Below, one piece after another: positions 54,619 through 63,969 of a DNA stretch of 64,000 nt. The notes below the pieces were generated by a model. That model did not search any database. It saw only the letters and a list, made by a program, of their open reading frames with translations, and had not been told where the DNA came from. The stretch spans positions 62,001 through 126,000 of the forward strand of contig CAJJBZ010000016.1 in the NCBI GenBank assembly GCA_905182535.1, written 5' to 3'. This stretch comes from an uncultured Planktomarina sp. GTDB taxonomy: Bacteria; Pseudomonadota; Alphaproteobacteria; Rhodobacterales; Rhodobacteraceae. Every line of letters starts with the position of its first letter. Position 1 is the stretch's first letter. The translations under genes were made by a program, and so were the position numbers.

Positions 54619-55560
54619 TTATTGAGTGAAAGGCTTCCAGACGTCAGCATGAGCAGCCAACCAGGATTTAGCGGCATCCTGATGGCTCATTTTGTCAACG
54701 TCCACTAAGGCCGCCATTTGGCCAATGTCCGTTGAGGTGAACGAAATCTTGCTAAATGCTGTGTATGCAGCAGGATGCGTTTTTGGGAACTTGTAGTTAG
54801 CAGCTTTTTTCAGCCAACCTTTTGGTGAACCACATGCACCATCACCGCCATCACCGACGCGACAGCCTTGGAAGAATTCAGGGAATTCGATGAAGACAAA
54901 GCCCTCAGCATCCGTAAAGTTAGGTGTCCAATTGAATGTGATAACACCGCGACGTTCTTTTTTGGCAGATTCAAGCTCTGCCCATAACGCATCTGCTGAA
55001 CCAGCAAATTTTACCATATATTTGTCATCAAGACCGAGGCCCGCCAAACGCTCCGCCATCAACGTGCCGTGCCAGCTTTGTGGGCCTTCCAACCAACGGC
55101 CTTTGCCGCCAGAATCAGCTGTTGCGAAAACTTCAGGACAGTTTGCCAAAGCTTCCCAGTTTGGTAAGCCTGGGCAAAGATTGTCGTCGATCACATACTG
55201 TGGCACACCCATTTCTTCCAGTGTCATAGCAGCATGTGTTCCCGCATCGATGATCCCACCTTTAGCCATCGCATTGTAGAATGAGGCGCCAAAAGTAGAC
55301 TGCCAAACTTCATGAGAGATGGTCACATCGCCGTTGCGAATGGCTTCGTAAACAGCTTGTGTGTCAGCAGGAACATAGCTAACATTGTTTCCCATGCTTT
55401 CAAAAATTCCGCCAATTACGTAAGCCATTACAATTTGGCTTGACCAGTTATGTGTTGGAATTACAATTGGTTTACTAGAGTCTTCTGCAAAAGCTTGGCC
55501 CGATACGGACGCAAGTGCCACTGACAACGCGACTGCAAAATTACGTGTAAGATTTTTCAT
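54619..55560 (-). CDS. Glycine betaine/quaternary-amine ABC transporter substrate-binding protein
   Basis: A 313-residue periplasmic protein of the OpuAC/ProX family. Signal peptide KNLTRNFAVALSVALASVSGQAFA precedes PIVIPTHNWSSQIVMAYVIGGIFE; ISHEVWQSTFG holds a tryptophan usual in the aromatic betaine box, and further tryptophans occur in GPQSWHGTLMAE and TFNWTPN. ATG 55560 has GGGAG upstream; the open frame to 55626 lies before it. First gene of the transporter operon and divergent from sarcosine oxidase, so a substrate degraded to sarcosine, such as glycine betaine or dimethylglycine, is likely. Confidence 0.92.
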   Translation of the reverse strand: MKNLTRNFAVALSVALASVSGQAFAEDSSKPIVIPTHNWSSQIVMAYVIGGIFESMGNNVSYVPADTQAVYEAIRNGDVTISHEVWQSTFGASFYNAMAKGGIIDAGTHAAMTLEEMGVPQYVIDDNLCPGLPNWEALANCPEVFATADSGGKGRWLEGPQSWHGTLMAERLAGLGLDDKYMVKFAGSADALWAELESAKKERRGVITFNWTPNFTDAEGFVFIEFPEFFQGCRVGDGGDGACGSPKGWLKKAANYKFPKTHPAAYTAFSKISFTSTDIGQMAALVDVDKMSHQDAAKSWLAAHADVWKPFTQ

Positions 55561-55935
55561 CTTTTTCTCCCTGTTTAAGCGACATAATAGCCGCTGTGAT
55601 CTGCAAATATCTTTGCAGCACATCAAACCATTCCAGCTGCATATTATGGGAACAGGTCCAATGCATTTAAAAACATCTACGCCCGCGACTCGTTTCGGTC
55701 ACAAGAATACCGTGGTGTACACTTTGAGCTAATTTTCCTATCAGTCAAGTTTTTTTCTTCTTAATATACTTTAGATGCTGTTTGTATATTATAACGGCAG
55801 ATAAGATGTGGTTACCTGCTTACCATAAAAAAAATTTAGGGTTTTATATAGAGTCGGAAACCACTTTAACTTTGTCCGATTTCAAACTGTAAAACTGCGC
55901 TAAACGGGTGACTTTGGGTGCAAGGAGTCATACTA
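55561..55935. other. Divergent control region between the transporter and sarcosine oxidase operons
   Basis: This 375-base AT-rich spacer contains no gene that I can support. It has an 8-base palindrome GTGTACAC at 55715-55722 and AT-rich stretches at 55770-55800 and 55825-55850 suitable for promoters of both operons, but I cannot place -35/-10 pairs with confidence. AAGGAG at 55922-55927 is the soxB ribosome binding site. Confidence 0.4.
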
Positions 55936-57186
55936 ATGCGTTACTCAGGTCTACGTGTCATCAAAGAAGCACTCACCGGTCACAAAGGCTGGAAGCCCGC
56001 TTGGCGTGATGTCGCGCCGCAAGCTCAGTACGATTACATCGTCATAGGCGGCGGCGGTCATGGTCTGGCCACGGCTTATTATTTAGCCCGCAATCACGGT
56101 GCCAAAAAAGTAGCGGTTTTAGAAAAAGGCTGGATTGGTGGCGGCAACGTTGGGCGCAACACTACGATTGTGCGTTCAAACTACCTGCTCGACGGCAATG
56201 AACCTTTTTATGAACACTCTTTAAAGCTCTGGGAAGGTCTTGAACAAGATATCAATTATAACGCGATGATCAGCCAACGCGGCATCCTCAACTTAGTCCA
56301 CTCCGACGCGCAGCGCGACGCCTTCACCCGACGCGGCAATGCTATGATTTTGAACGGTGCTGATGCGGATCTTTTAAGCACAGAAACCATTCAAAAGCGC
56401 TACCCATTCTTGAACGTCCACAATGCACGCTTTCCCATAAAGGGCGGTTTGGCCCAACATCGTGGCGGCACAGTGCGCCATGATGCAGTCGCCTGGGGCT
56501 ATGCTCGCGCCGCAGACCAACTTGGTGTCGATATCATTCAAAACTGTGAAGTCACCGGCTTTCGCATCGAGGGAGGCAAATGCCTCGGAGTGGAAACCAG
56601 CCTTGGCTACATTGGCGGTGGCAAGATCGCCTCTTGCGTGGCCGGCTCATCGGGACGCCTTATGGCCAAAGCCAATATGCGACTGCCGATTGAAAGCCAT
56701 GTTTTACAGGCATTTGTGTCTGAAGGGCTCAAGCCTGTGTTGCCGGGTGTGATTACCTTTGGGGCAGGCCATTTCTATTGCAGCCAGTCTGACAAAGGCG
56801 GCTTGGTGTTTGGTGGCGACCTTGATGGGTATAACTCATATGCCCAACGCGGCAATCTGCCGGTGGTGGAAGATGTCTGCGAAGGCGCCATGGCCATTTT
56901 CCCAATGCTAGGCCGGGTGCGGCTGTTGCGCATGTGGGGCGGGATCATGGATATGTCGATGGATGGATCGCCCATTATTGACCGTACACATATTAAAAGC
57001 CTCTATTTCAACGGCGGCTGGTGCTATGGCGGCTTCAAAGCCACGCCCGCCTCGGGCTGGTGCTATGCCCACCTTTTGGCCACTGATACCCCCCATGAAT
57101 TTGCGAAAGCCTACCGATTTGACCGCTTTGAAAAAGGCCAGATGATCGACGAAAAAGGCGTAGGCAATAACCCACAGCTGCATTGA
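55936..57186 (+). CDS. soxB: Sarcosine oxidase beta subunit
   Basis: A 416-residue cytoplasmic flavoprotein subunit of heterotetrameric sarcosine oxidase, which demethylates sarcosine to glycine and forms 5,10-methylene-THF. The FAD motif is DYIVIGGGGHGLATAYYLARNHG at about residues 31-53, followed by LEKGWIGGGNVGRNTTIVRSNY, and the covalent FMN histidine is expected in GTVRHDAVAWGYA. Later DGSPIIDRTHI and YFNGGWCYGGFKATPASGW are family elements. AAGGAG precedes ATG 55936. First gene of soxBDAG. Confidence 0.96.
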   Translation: MRYSGLRVIKEALTGHKGWKPAWRDVAPQAQYDYIVIGGGGHGLATAYYLARNHGAKKVAVLEKGWIGGGNVGRNTTIVRSNYLLDGNEPFYEHSLKLWEGLEQDINYNAMISQRGILNLVHSDAQRDAFTRRGNAMILNGADADLLSTETIQKRYPFLNVHNARFPIKGGLAQHRGGTVRHDAVAWGYARAADQLGVDIIQNCEVTGFRIEGGKCLGVETSLGYIGGGKIASCVAGSSGRLMAKANMRLPIESHVLQAFVSEGLKPVLPGVITFGAGHFYCSQSDKGGLVFGGDLDGYNSYAQRGNLPVVEDVCEGAMAIFPMLGRVRLLRMWGGIMDMSMDGSPIIDRTHIKSLYFNGGWCYGGFKATPASGWCYAHLLATDTPHEFAKAYRFDRFEKGQMIDEKGVGNNPQLH

Positions 57187-57199
57187 GAGGCGCACGGAT

Positions 57200-57487
57200 A
57201 TGATAATTAATCACCCCATCCTTGGCCCACGTGACAGCGCCGAATTTACTTATATGGGCGATGCGGCCCTGTTGGACCGTCCTGACTGGCAGGCCAAAGA
57301 TGCATTGGCGCAATTCATTGATTATGGTTATCTGCGCGACAATCCCGCCGGACCCCACCAAGAGCTTTGGTACCATGAGCAAGGGGACAGATCTTTTTTG
57401 GTCGTGACGCGCGACACCACAACCCATGAAATTTCATCGGTTAAATTGGCAAACGATGTGGCACGCAGCCGGGGGCGCAGCACATGA
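57200..57487 (+). CDS. soxD: Sarcosine oxidase delta subunit lacking the usual zinc cysteines
   Basis: A 95-residue small subunit. The family frame is clear: GPRDSAEFTYMGDA near the start, YLRDNPAGPHQELWYHEQGDRSFLVVTRDTTTHEI in the middle. Classical SoxD binds zinc through an N-terminal C-x2-C pair, a histidine and a third cysteine. Here the N-terminal pair is replaced by HPILG, the third cysteine position by an aspartate (GDRSF), and the protein has no cysteine at all. This looks like a divergent zinc-free form. It lies 13 bases after soxB and overlaps soxA by four bases. Confidence 0.92.
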   Translation: MIINHPILGPRDSAEFTYMGDAALLDRPDWQAKDALAQFIDYGYLRDNPAGPHQELWYHEQGDRSFLVVTRDTTTHEISSVKLANDVARSRGRST

Positions 57488-60439
57488 GCCAGATCAATCG
57501 TCTCAAAGGTGGGCAAATTGACCGCAGCCAAACTCTAAACTTCACGTTTGATGGCAAGTTTTTTCAAGGCCATGCGGGCGACACACTCGCCAGTGCCCTT
57601 TTGGCCAATGACGTTCGCCTTATGGGGCGTTCGTTCAAATACCACCGTCCCCGCGGCGTTTTAACAGCAGGCTCAGAGGAGCCCAACGCGATTATGGAGC
57701 TGCGCGATGGCGCCCGCCAAGAACCCAACACCCGCGCCACCACGGCAGAGTTGTTTGACGGGCTCACTGCAAAATCACAAAATAAAATCGGATCTCTGCG
57801 CTTTGACTTAATGGCGATCAATGACCGTTTTTCGAACTTCCTGACTGCTGGCTTTTATTACAAAACCTTTATGTGGCCCGCCGCATTTTGGGAAAAAGTC
57901 TATGAGCCAATCATTCGCAAAGCCGCAGGTCTGGGAAGCATCAGCTTTCAAGACGATCCAGATGACTATGACCGGGGCTTTTTGCACTGCGATCTGCTGA
58001 TCATCGGGGCGGGTCCTGCGGGTCTGGCCGCTGCACTCACCGCCGGACGCGCAGGTGCACAGGTCATATTGGCAGATGAGGATTATACATTAGGCGGGCG
58101 CCTCAATTCAGAGCGTTTCAGCCTCACAGATCAATCAGGTGCCGAATGGGCAGCCAAAACCGTGGCCGAATTAAACAGCCTACCAAATGTCAGGGTCATG
58201 GCACGGGCTACGATTTTGGGCGCATTCGATCATGGGATTTATGGCGCATTGGAGCGGGTGTCAGATCACCTAGCGGTTCCAGCAGCCGGAAAGCCTCGGC
58301 AAATCCTATGGCGGATCTATACCAAGCGCAGCCTGCTTTGCGCCGGTGCCACAGAACGGCCCATCGCATTTGAAAACAACGATCGTCCGGGCATCATGTT
58401 GGCAGGCGCCATGCGCAGCTACGCCAACCGCTGGGCGGTGACCGCCGCGCAAAATGTGGCGGTGTTCACCAACAACGACGACGGCCATAAAACTGCCGCT
58501 GATTTGCATGCTGCCGGTGTGAATGTGGCCGCTGTGATCGACATTCGCCACGACGCACCAAAGAGCCAAGACTATGAGGTCATTGCAGGTGGCCAAGTGA
58601 CCAACAGCCGTGGCCGCTTAGGCCTCACCTCGGTTCAGGTCTCTTTGCCAGATGGCAGCACACGCAACTTGCCCTGCGGCGCCTTGGGCGTGTCCGGCGG
58701 ATGGAACCCGAATGTTCATCTGACCAGCCATCACCGTGGCCGCCCGGTGTGGAACGACGAAATTGCAGCTTTCTGCCCCCCCAAAGACGGCCCTGCAGGC
58801 CTCAGCGTTGCGGGCGCGGCTTTAGGTCTTTTCACGACTGCAGCTGCGCTGACCTGCGGCGCATCGCAGGCCAATGCCATCTTAAAGGATCTTGGCATCA
58901 AGCAAACCAGCGTAGATCTGCCCAAGGCGGAAGACACTCCCTCCCGTATGAGGCCATTTTGGTATGTCAAAGGCTGCTCTCGGGCTTGGCTAGATCAGCA
59001 AAACGACGTCACAGTTAAAGATGTCAAACTTTCACATCAAGAAAACTTTATCAGCGTTGAGCATCTGAAGCGCTATACCACCCTTGGGCATGGCCACAGA
59101 TCAGGGTAAAACGTCGAATATGGGTGGCCTTGCCATTATGGCCGAGTTGACCGGAAAAACCATTCCAGAAGTTGGCACAACCATCTTTCGCCCCCCATAT
59201 ACCCCCACAGCCATTGGTGCATTTGCAGGCCGCGATCGTGGCACAGATTTCCGCCCTACCCGCAAAACCCCCAGCCACAAATGGGCCGAAGATCAAGGTG
59301 CGGTCTTTGTGGAAGTGGGCATGTGGCTACGCGCGCAATGGTTCCCACAGGCGGGTGAAACCCACTGGCGGCAGTCCGTTGACCGTGAGGTTTTGGCCAC
59401 CCGAAAATCCGTGGGCATCTGTGATGTGACAACATTGGGCAAGATAGACGTACAAGGCGCTGATGCCGCGACCTTCCTCAACAAGATATACTGCAATGCC
59501 TTTGGCAAGCTAGCCATTGGGAAGACACGCTACGGCTTGATGCTACGCGAAGATGGGATTGCAATGGACGATGGCACCGCCGCGCGGCTGGCCGACGATC
59601 ATTTTGTGGTCACAACCACCACCGCCAATGCGGTCTCAGTGTTTCGACATATGGAGTTTGCCCGCCAATGCCTTTGGCCTGACTTCGATGTGCAGCTGAT
59701 CTCCACCACAGAAGCTTGGGCGCAATATGCCGTCGCCGGGCCCAATGCACGCAACCTGTTGCAAAAAATTGTGGATTCGGAATTTGATCTGTCTAATGAA
59801 GCCTTTCCTTTCATGGCGTGCGCCAATGTCACGGTGTGCGGCGGTTTGCGCGCTCGGCTATTTAGAATTTCTTTCTCAGGAGAGCTAGCCTTTGAAATTG
59901 CTGTGCCCACCCGCTACGGTGACGCGATGATCCGACGTTTGATGCAGGCAGGCGAAGAGTTTGAGGCAGTTGCTTACGGCACAGAAGCACTCGGCGTAAT
60001 GCGGATCGAAAAGGGTCATGCAGCAGGCAATGAATTAAATGGTACCACATCAGCGCTGAACCTTGGCATGGAGCGGATGGTGTCCAAGAAGAAAGATAGC
60101 ATCGGATCCACACTGTCAGAGCGTAGCGGCTTAAACACAGACGACGCTTTGAAGTTGATTGGATTACGCCCAGTTGATGTTAAGAATCCAGTGCCCGCAG
60201 GCAGCCACCTTATAACAAAAGGCGATCCAGTGGATGCGACACATGATCAGGGCTATGTAACATCTGCTTGTTACTCGCCAAACCTTGGTCACTCCATCGC
60301 ACTGGCCTATCTAAAATCTGGCGATAGCCGCAAGGGGGAGATCCTCCGACTTGTTAGTCCTTTGACCGGCTTTGATCATGAGGTCGAAGTGGTCAGCGCC
60401 CACTTCATTGATCCCGAGGGGGAACGTCTGCGTGCATAA
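57484..60439 (+). CDS. soxA: Sarcosine oxidase alpha subunit, one frame break
   Basis: Large subunit, about 985 residues when joined. Order: N-terminal ferredoxin-like segment (LNFTFDGKFFQGHAGDTLASALLAND, MGRSFKYHRPRGVL), NAD-binding domain with LLIIGAGPAGLAAALTAGRAG at about residue 175, central region with GATERPIAFENNDRPGIMLAG, and a C-terminal GcvT-like THF-binding domain (RPPYTPTAIGAFAGRDRG, ALGVMRIEKGHAAGNELNG). The frame breaks at 59086-59088: GGGC occurs where GGC would continue TLGMATDQGKTSN. An extra G in a run is the simplest cause. Overlaps soxD at the start and soxG at the end. Confidence 0.93.
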
Positions 60440-60992
60440 CCTCACAGTCACAACCGCACTCGGCGGAACCGAACCACGCATCGACATGCATGGGCCTATC
60501 ACACTAAGCGAGGAGCCAGGCTATGCATTGGCCTCAGTGGCAGCGCGCAAGGGAGGGGAACGAGCCACCATTTTAGCAATCCGCCGGCTCATTGGCCCTG
60601 CAGCGCCAAAGCCTGGCCATATAGCGGGTGATAAGGTGACCGCCTTTTGGATCGGGCCAGATCAATGGATGCTCGAAGCGCCATATGACAGCCACGAAAC
60701 CCTGTTTGAACAAGCTGCAGCAGAGGTGAAGGGTAAAGCATCGGTAACTGAGCAAACTGGTGGTTGGTGCCGTTTTGATTTGCGTGGTGTAGGTTTGGCC
60801 TCAGTATTAGAGCGGCTTTGCCCGATCAACATGATCACATTTCAACCAGGCGGCGTCACACGCAGCAGCATTGATCACCTGGGCTGTTTTATAATTTGTC
60901 GGGCGCTAGAACACATCTCAATCCTAGGGCCAAGGTCCTCCGCCGCATCTCTCCACCACGGGCTCCTGACGGCAATGCGCTCGGCATATTAG
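60432..60992 (+). CDS. soxG: Sarcosine oxidase gamma subunit
   Basis: A 186-residue subunit related to GcvT/YgfZ folds that contacts the alpha subunit. It starts at a GTG overlapping the soxA stop (HNLTVTTALGGTEPRI), contains GPDQWMLEAP, TEQTGGWCRFDLRG, LERLCPIN and the C-terminal FIICRALEHISILGPRSSAASLHHGLLTA. An ATG at 60372 lies inside soxA and is not used. Last gene of soxBDAG; a hairpin follows. No glyA, folD or purU is attached here, unlike in some relatives. Confidence 0.92.
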   Translation: MHNLTVTTALGGTEPRIDMHGPITLSEEPGYALASVAARKGGERATILAIRRLIGPAAPKPGHIAGDKVTAFWIGPDQWMLEAPYDSHETLFEQAAAEVKGKASVTEQTGGWCRFDLRGVGLASVLERLCPINMITFQPGGVTRSSIDHLGCFIICRALEHISILGPRSSAASLHHGLLTAMRSAY

Positions 60993-61013
60993 AAAGCAGA
61001 CAAACCTGCTTTC
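60992..61013. terminator. Hairpin between convergent soxG and the AraC-type regulator
   Basis: GAAAGCAG at 60992-60999 and CTGCTTTC at 61006-61013 pair perfectly around a 6-base loop, just at the soxG stop. No T tract follows; a weak terminator or 3'-end stabiliser is likely. Confidence 0.5.
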
Positions 61014-61061
61014 CAAGTAATAAAAGACATCGTGTTCGCTTATTAGGCAGGGTTAAGACTT

Positions 61062-62066
61062 TTAAACCGACGGCACCGGGCTGTTGTCTTGTACGCGGTA
61101 TAGGTTGATGCGGCGGCGGTCCTCTTGGGGGGGTAATCCAAAGGCGTCCTTGTAGTGCTGCACCATTGGAGTGGTTGACCCGTAGCCCACTTGCAGGGCA
61201 ATTTGGGCCATGCTGTCTTTGGAGTACATTACTAACTGCCGAGCAGCCTTCATGCGCATGGAGCGGTAATAATGGGAGGGACTTTGCCCTGTAGCTTTTT
61301 TAAAGCTGCGTTCAATTTGTCGGGCAGACACGCCAACCACGTCGGCCACATCTGCCACAGATATTGGCTCAGTCAGATTGGCAGAAAATACCGCAACGGC
61401 TTTGGCCACCACAGGTGGAAGGGTAGCATCAGTTGAGGATTGGCGGTAAGTAGGAATGCTTTGGCGCACCCCTTCACCGCGCATTAATGGATGTTGGAAC
61501 CAACAGGCCACTTCTGTGGCCACATCTGCTCCCAGCCGAGTTTCGATCAAACGCAAAGACAGGTCAAATGCTGCTGCTGCTCCAGAAGCGGTATAGCGGC
61601 GCTGTGAAACTTCAATCACCTGATCCGAAGCCTGGACTTCTGGGAATTCAGACCGAAACGCAGCCTCATAGCACCAATGGACTGAGACCATCTGTCCAGC
61701 CATCACCCCAGAGCGCACCAGCGGAAACACACCACCACTGACTCCTCCTAGTATCGTCCCATGGCGGCCCAAAGTACGAAGGGCGCCATAGCCAGCTTTT
61801 GGATTAGAAAATTGAGCCATCGGAGGGCTAAGCAAAAATAGATGATCCGGCCTCTCAGCCTGTCCCAAAGCCATATCCGGCTCAAAACTGACTCCAGCGC
61901 TGGACCTAACTTTATCCATGGTCTCCGCATAAAGCGTCCAAGAAAAAGCGACTTGCCCTGAGATTTCATTTGACGCACGTAGGGGCTCAATCATTGACGT
62001 CAAACAGGCCATAGGAAAGCCGTCAAAGATCAAGAAGCCAATGGACTGGATTTTCATGTCATTCAT
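61062..62066 (-). CDS. GlxA family AraC-type transcriptional regulator
   Basis: A 334-residue activator-type protein. Residues about 5-185 form a DJ-1/PfpI class-I amidotransferase-like domain (IGFLIFDGFPMACLTSMIEPLRAS, HLFLLSPPM), which in GbdR/SouR-like proteins senses betaine-derived ligands; residues about 220-320 form the AraC DNA-binding domain with two helix-turn-helix units (SVADVADVVGVSARQIERSFKKATGQSP and MAQIALQVGYGSTTPMVQHYKDAFG). Convergent with soxG, it is the obvious candidate regulator of the sarcosine and betaine genes. The ligand is inferred from context. Confidence 0.9.
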   Translation of the reverse strand: MNDMKIQSIGFLIFDGFPMACLTSMIEPLRASNEISGQVAFSWTLYAETMDKVRSSAGVSFEPDMALGQAERPDHLFLLSPPMAQFSNPKAGYGALRTLGRHGTILGGVSGGVFPLVRSGVMAGQMVSVHWCYEAAFRSEFPEVQASDQVIEVSQRRYTASGAAAAFDLSLRLIETRLGADVATEVACWFQHPLMRGEGVRQSIPTYRQSSTDATLPPVVAKAVAVFSANLTEPISVADVADVVGVSARQIERSFKKATGQSPSHYYRSMRMKAARQLVMYSKDSMAQIALQVGYGSTTPMVQHYKDAFGLPPQEDRRRINLYRVQDNSPVPSV

Positions 62067-62134
62067 ATTTATAATACTAACAGGAAAACTACCGCCAAGA
62101 TCAAGACACCAACGTGAAAGATCGGGATAGATTT

Positions 62135-62788
62135 ATGAATATTGAAAAGATAACATCTGAAATGGTCGGAAAACTGACACAAGATCCACATGTTGTGCGT
62201 GAGGAACGCGAAAAAGTGCTCGAAGTAGCCATCGGCCGGGAGGTACGTGCCTTTCGTCGTCGCCAAGAAGTTACAGTGGCCGAATTGGCTAATACAACCG
62301 GCCTTTCGATTGGCATGTTATCCAAAATTGAGAATGGCAATACCTCACCCTCTCTCACAACCTTACAAACCTTGGCTAATGCCCTGTCAGTCCCGATTAC
62401 CTCATTTTTTCGTAGGTTTGAGGAGCAACGCCAAGCCATACACACCAAAACTGGCGAAGGTGTTGAGACTGAGCGTGCCGGTACCCGCGCTGGTCATCAA
62501 TACAATCTGCTGGGCCATATTGGAGCCAATGCAAGCGGCGTGATTGTAGAGCCATATTTAATAACTCTATCGACTGAATCCGATGTGTTCCCAACCTTTC
62601 AACATGGTGGCATTGAAACAATCTACATTCTAGAAGGCAAAGTTGATTACCGCCATGGAGATGAAGTTTATCCACTCAGCCCCGGTGATACACTATTTTT
62701 TGATGCAGATACTGCCCATGGCCCAGAAAAACTAGTTCAATTGCCAGCACGATACCTATCAATCATCAGCTACCCACAAAATACATAA
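62135..62788 (+). CDS. XRE family regulator with cupin domain
   Basis: A 217-residue DNA-binding protein. The helix-turn-helix is VREVRAFRRRQEVTVAELANTTGLSIGMLSKIENGNTSPSLTTLQTLANAL-like, here seen as AELANTTGLSIGMLSKIENG; the C-terminal cupin includes GGIETIYILEGKVDYRHGDEVYPLSPGDTLFFDADTAHGPE in shorter form GDTLFFDADTAHGPE. Such HipB-cupin regulators often control amine or amino-acid catabolism. The frame also opens at GTG 62114 (longer by 7 residues). It lies divergent from the GlxA-type gene and convergent with the DUF3445 gene, and may be the second local regulator. Confidence 0.88.
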   Translation: MNIEKITSEMVGKLTQDPHVVREEREKVLEVAIGREVRAFRRRQEVTVAELANTTGLSIGMLSKIENGNTSPSLTTLQTLANALSVPITSFFRRFEEQRQAIHTKTGEGVETERAGTRAGHQYNLLGHIGANASGVIVEPYLITLSTESDVFPTFQHGGIETIYILEGKVDYRHGDEVYPLSPGDTLFFDADTAHGPEKLVQLPARYLSIISYPQNT

Positions 62789-62889
62789 AATACATATACT
62801 GTTACAATCTCTTGCAGAGGAACAAATTCACCACAGCCAAATTCTAAAGTCTAGCCAAAGAGGGGAAATCTAGCGTGCTTCAACCAAAA

Positions 62890-63957
62890 TTATTTTTGTA
62901 AAGATGGCTCACTATGATCGTCTGGCCAAACTCCAAAAGAAGTTGGTAAGCCATCATCATATTGGGCCAAAAAATCCAACATCATCGGCCGTTTATCGAT
63001 GAAGCCTTTATATGTTGCCAATTCTTCCGGCAAATCACGCACTACTCGATGCAGCCTACGACCCCATTTGGGTTTGCTCATAATGTCTTGGAATGACATC
63101 AGATAGCAGCGGATTGGAAAAACAAGCCCATTAGAGCGAGGCAGGCGAAAAAACGTTTGCAACTCTACGCGCAAATGCTGTTTAGAGCCAAGATTTTCAG
63201 GTGTCAGAGAATTTTTTTGCACACCCCATTTATGATAATTCTCCGGGCTGGTGTCCAGCAGAGGGTTGACCGTCATGGTCCAGTTCAGTCGCCGCGCCGG
63301 CGCACCTTGTTGGATACTAAGCAAAAACTTCAACGCGCGCTTGAAAATGCCTTTTTCATGGGCCAATGGTACGGGCGCATGCCACTCAAAGAAATTCATG
63401 CCAATATCAAAATCCAAACTCCAATCAGCTTGGGTGGTGACCATACCTGCATCCATCCACAGATTATCTTCACGCTGGTCTAATACGCAAAAATCGCCCT
63501 GAGTTTGGCGGGTGATATATTCCATTGGACCGTAAGGTAGCGTAGTCTCATCCATAAAAACAAAATGATCTTCAATGCCCATAGGCTTGTTAATCCAATG
63601 CCACTTAGATCCGTCTCGATGCAGTTCAAATAACTCTGGATAATCCTCAGACTTCGATATCATGATCAATTCTAAGAGATCCCAGCCTGCCAAAGTCATG
63701 TGGGGTAACGATTGACAGCGCAGCGGATCATCAGCCAAAACCAGCGCACGGTCGCGCATCTCAGCTATATAATGCTCGTCCACATCAAACCGCTTCTCAT
63801 AAATACTGTCAGCGGGGCCACCCTGGTGCTGCTCCATATTTATCGAATACATGTAGCTATCTTCGTGAAACGGAAACGGGAACCGATCTTTTGCGCGCTG
63901 TGAATTACTAAATGAGTAATCATCACGAAACGTTTCATCATTAAATTGAATGGTCAT
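62890..63957 (-). CDS. DUF3445 protein, heme-dependent oxidative N-demethylase / dimethylamine monooxygenase subunit (DmmD-like)
   Basis: A 355-residue cytoplasmic protein of the DUF3445 family, whose characterised members are the heme-binding subunits of oxidative N-demethylases acting on dimethylamine. Family-type features: FPFPFHEDSYMYSINMEQ, LQTFFRLPRSNGLVFPIRCYLMSFQDI-like segment near residue 275 (HLRVELQTFFRLPRS), and IDKRPMMLDFLAQYDDG at the end. A histidine-rich middle (HAPVPLAHEKGIFKRALKFLLS) may hold the heme ligand. AGGAG precedes the ATG and the stop of an upstream gene lies 12 bases before it, as expected for an operon with a reductase subunit. The substrate assignment is by family and context. 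Confidence 0.8.
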   Translation of the reverse strand: MTIQFNDETFRDDYSFSNSQRAKDRFPFPFHEDSYMYSINMEQHQGGPADSIYEKRFDVDEHYIAEMRDRALVLADDPLRCQSLPHMTLAGWDLLELIMISKSEDYPELFELHRDGSKWHWINKPMGIEDHFVFMDETTLPYGPMEYITRQTQGDFCVLDQREDNLWMDAGMVTTQADWSLDFDIGMNFFEWHAPVPLAHEKGIFKRALKFLLSIQQGAPARRLNWTMTVNPLLDTSPENYHKWGVQKNSLTPENLGSKQHLRVELQTFFRLPRSNGLVFPIRCYLMSFQDIMSKPKWGRRLHRVVRDLPEELATYKGFIDKRPMMLDFLAQYDDGLPTSFGVWPDDHSEPSLQK

Positions 63958-63969
63958 GGCACAATTCTC

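Noticed and set aside
15112-60439. Programmed frameshifting as a common explanation of the frame breaks
   Set aside because: The sites share no slippery heptamer or downstream structure, shift in both directions and affect unrelated enzymes.
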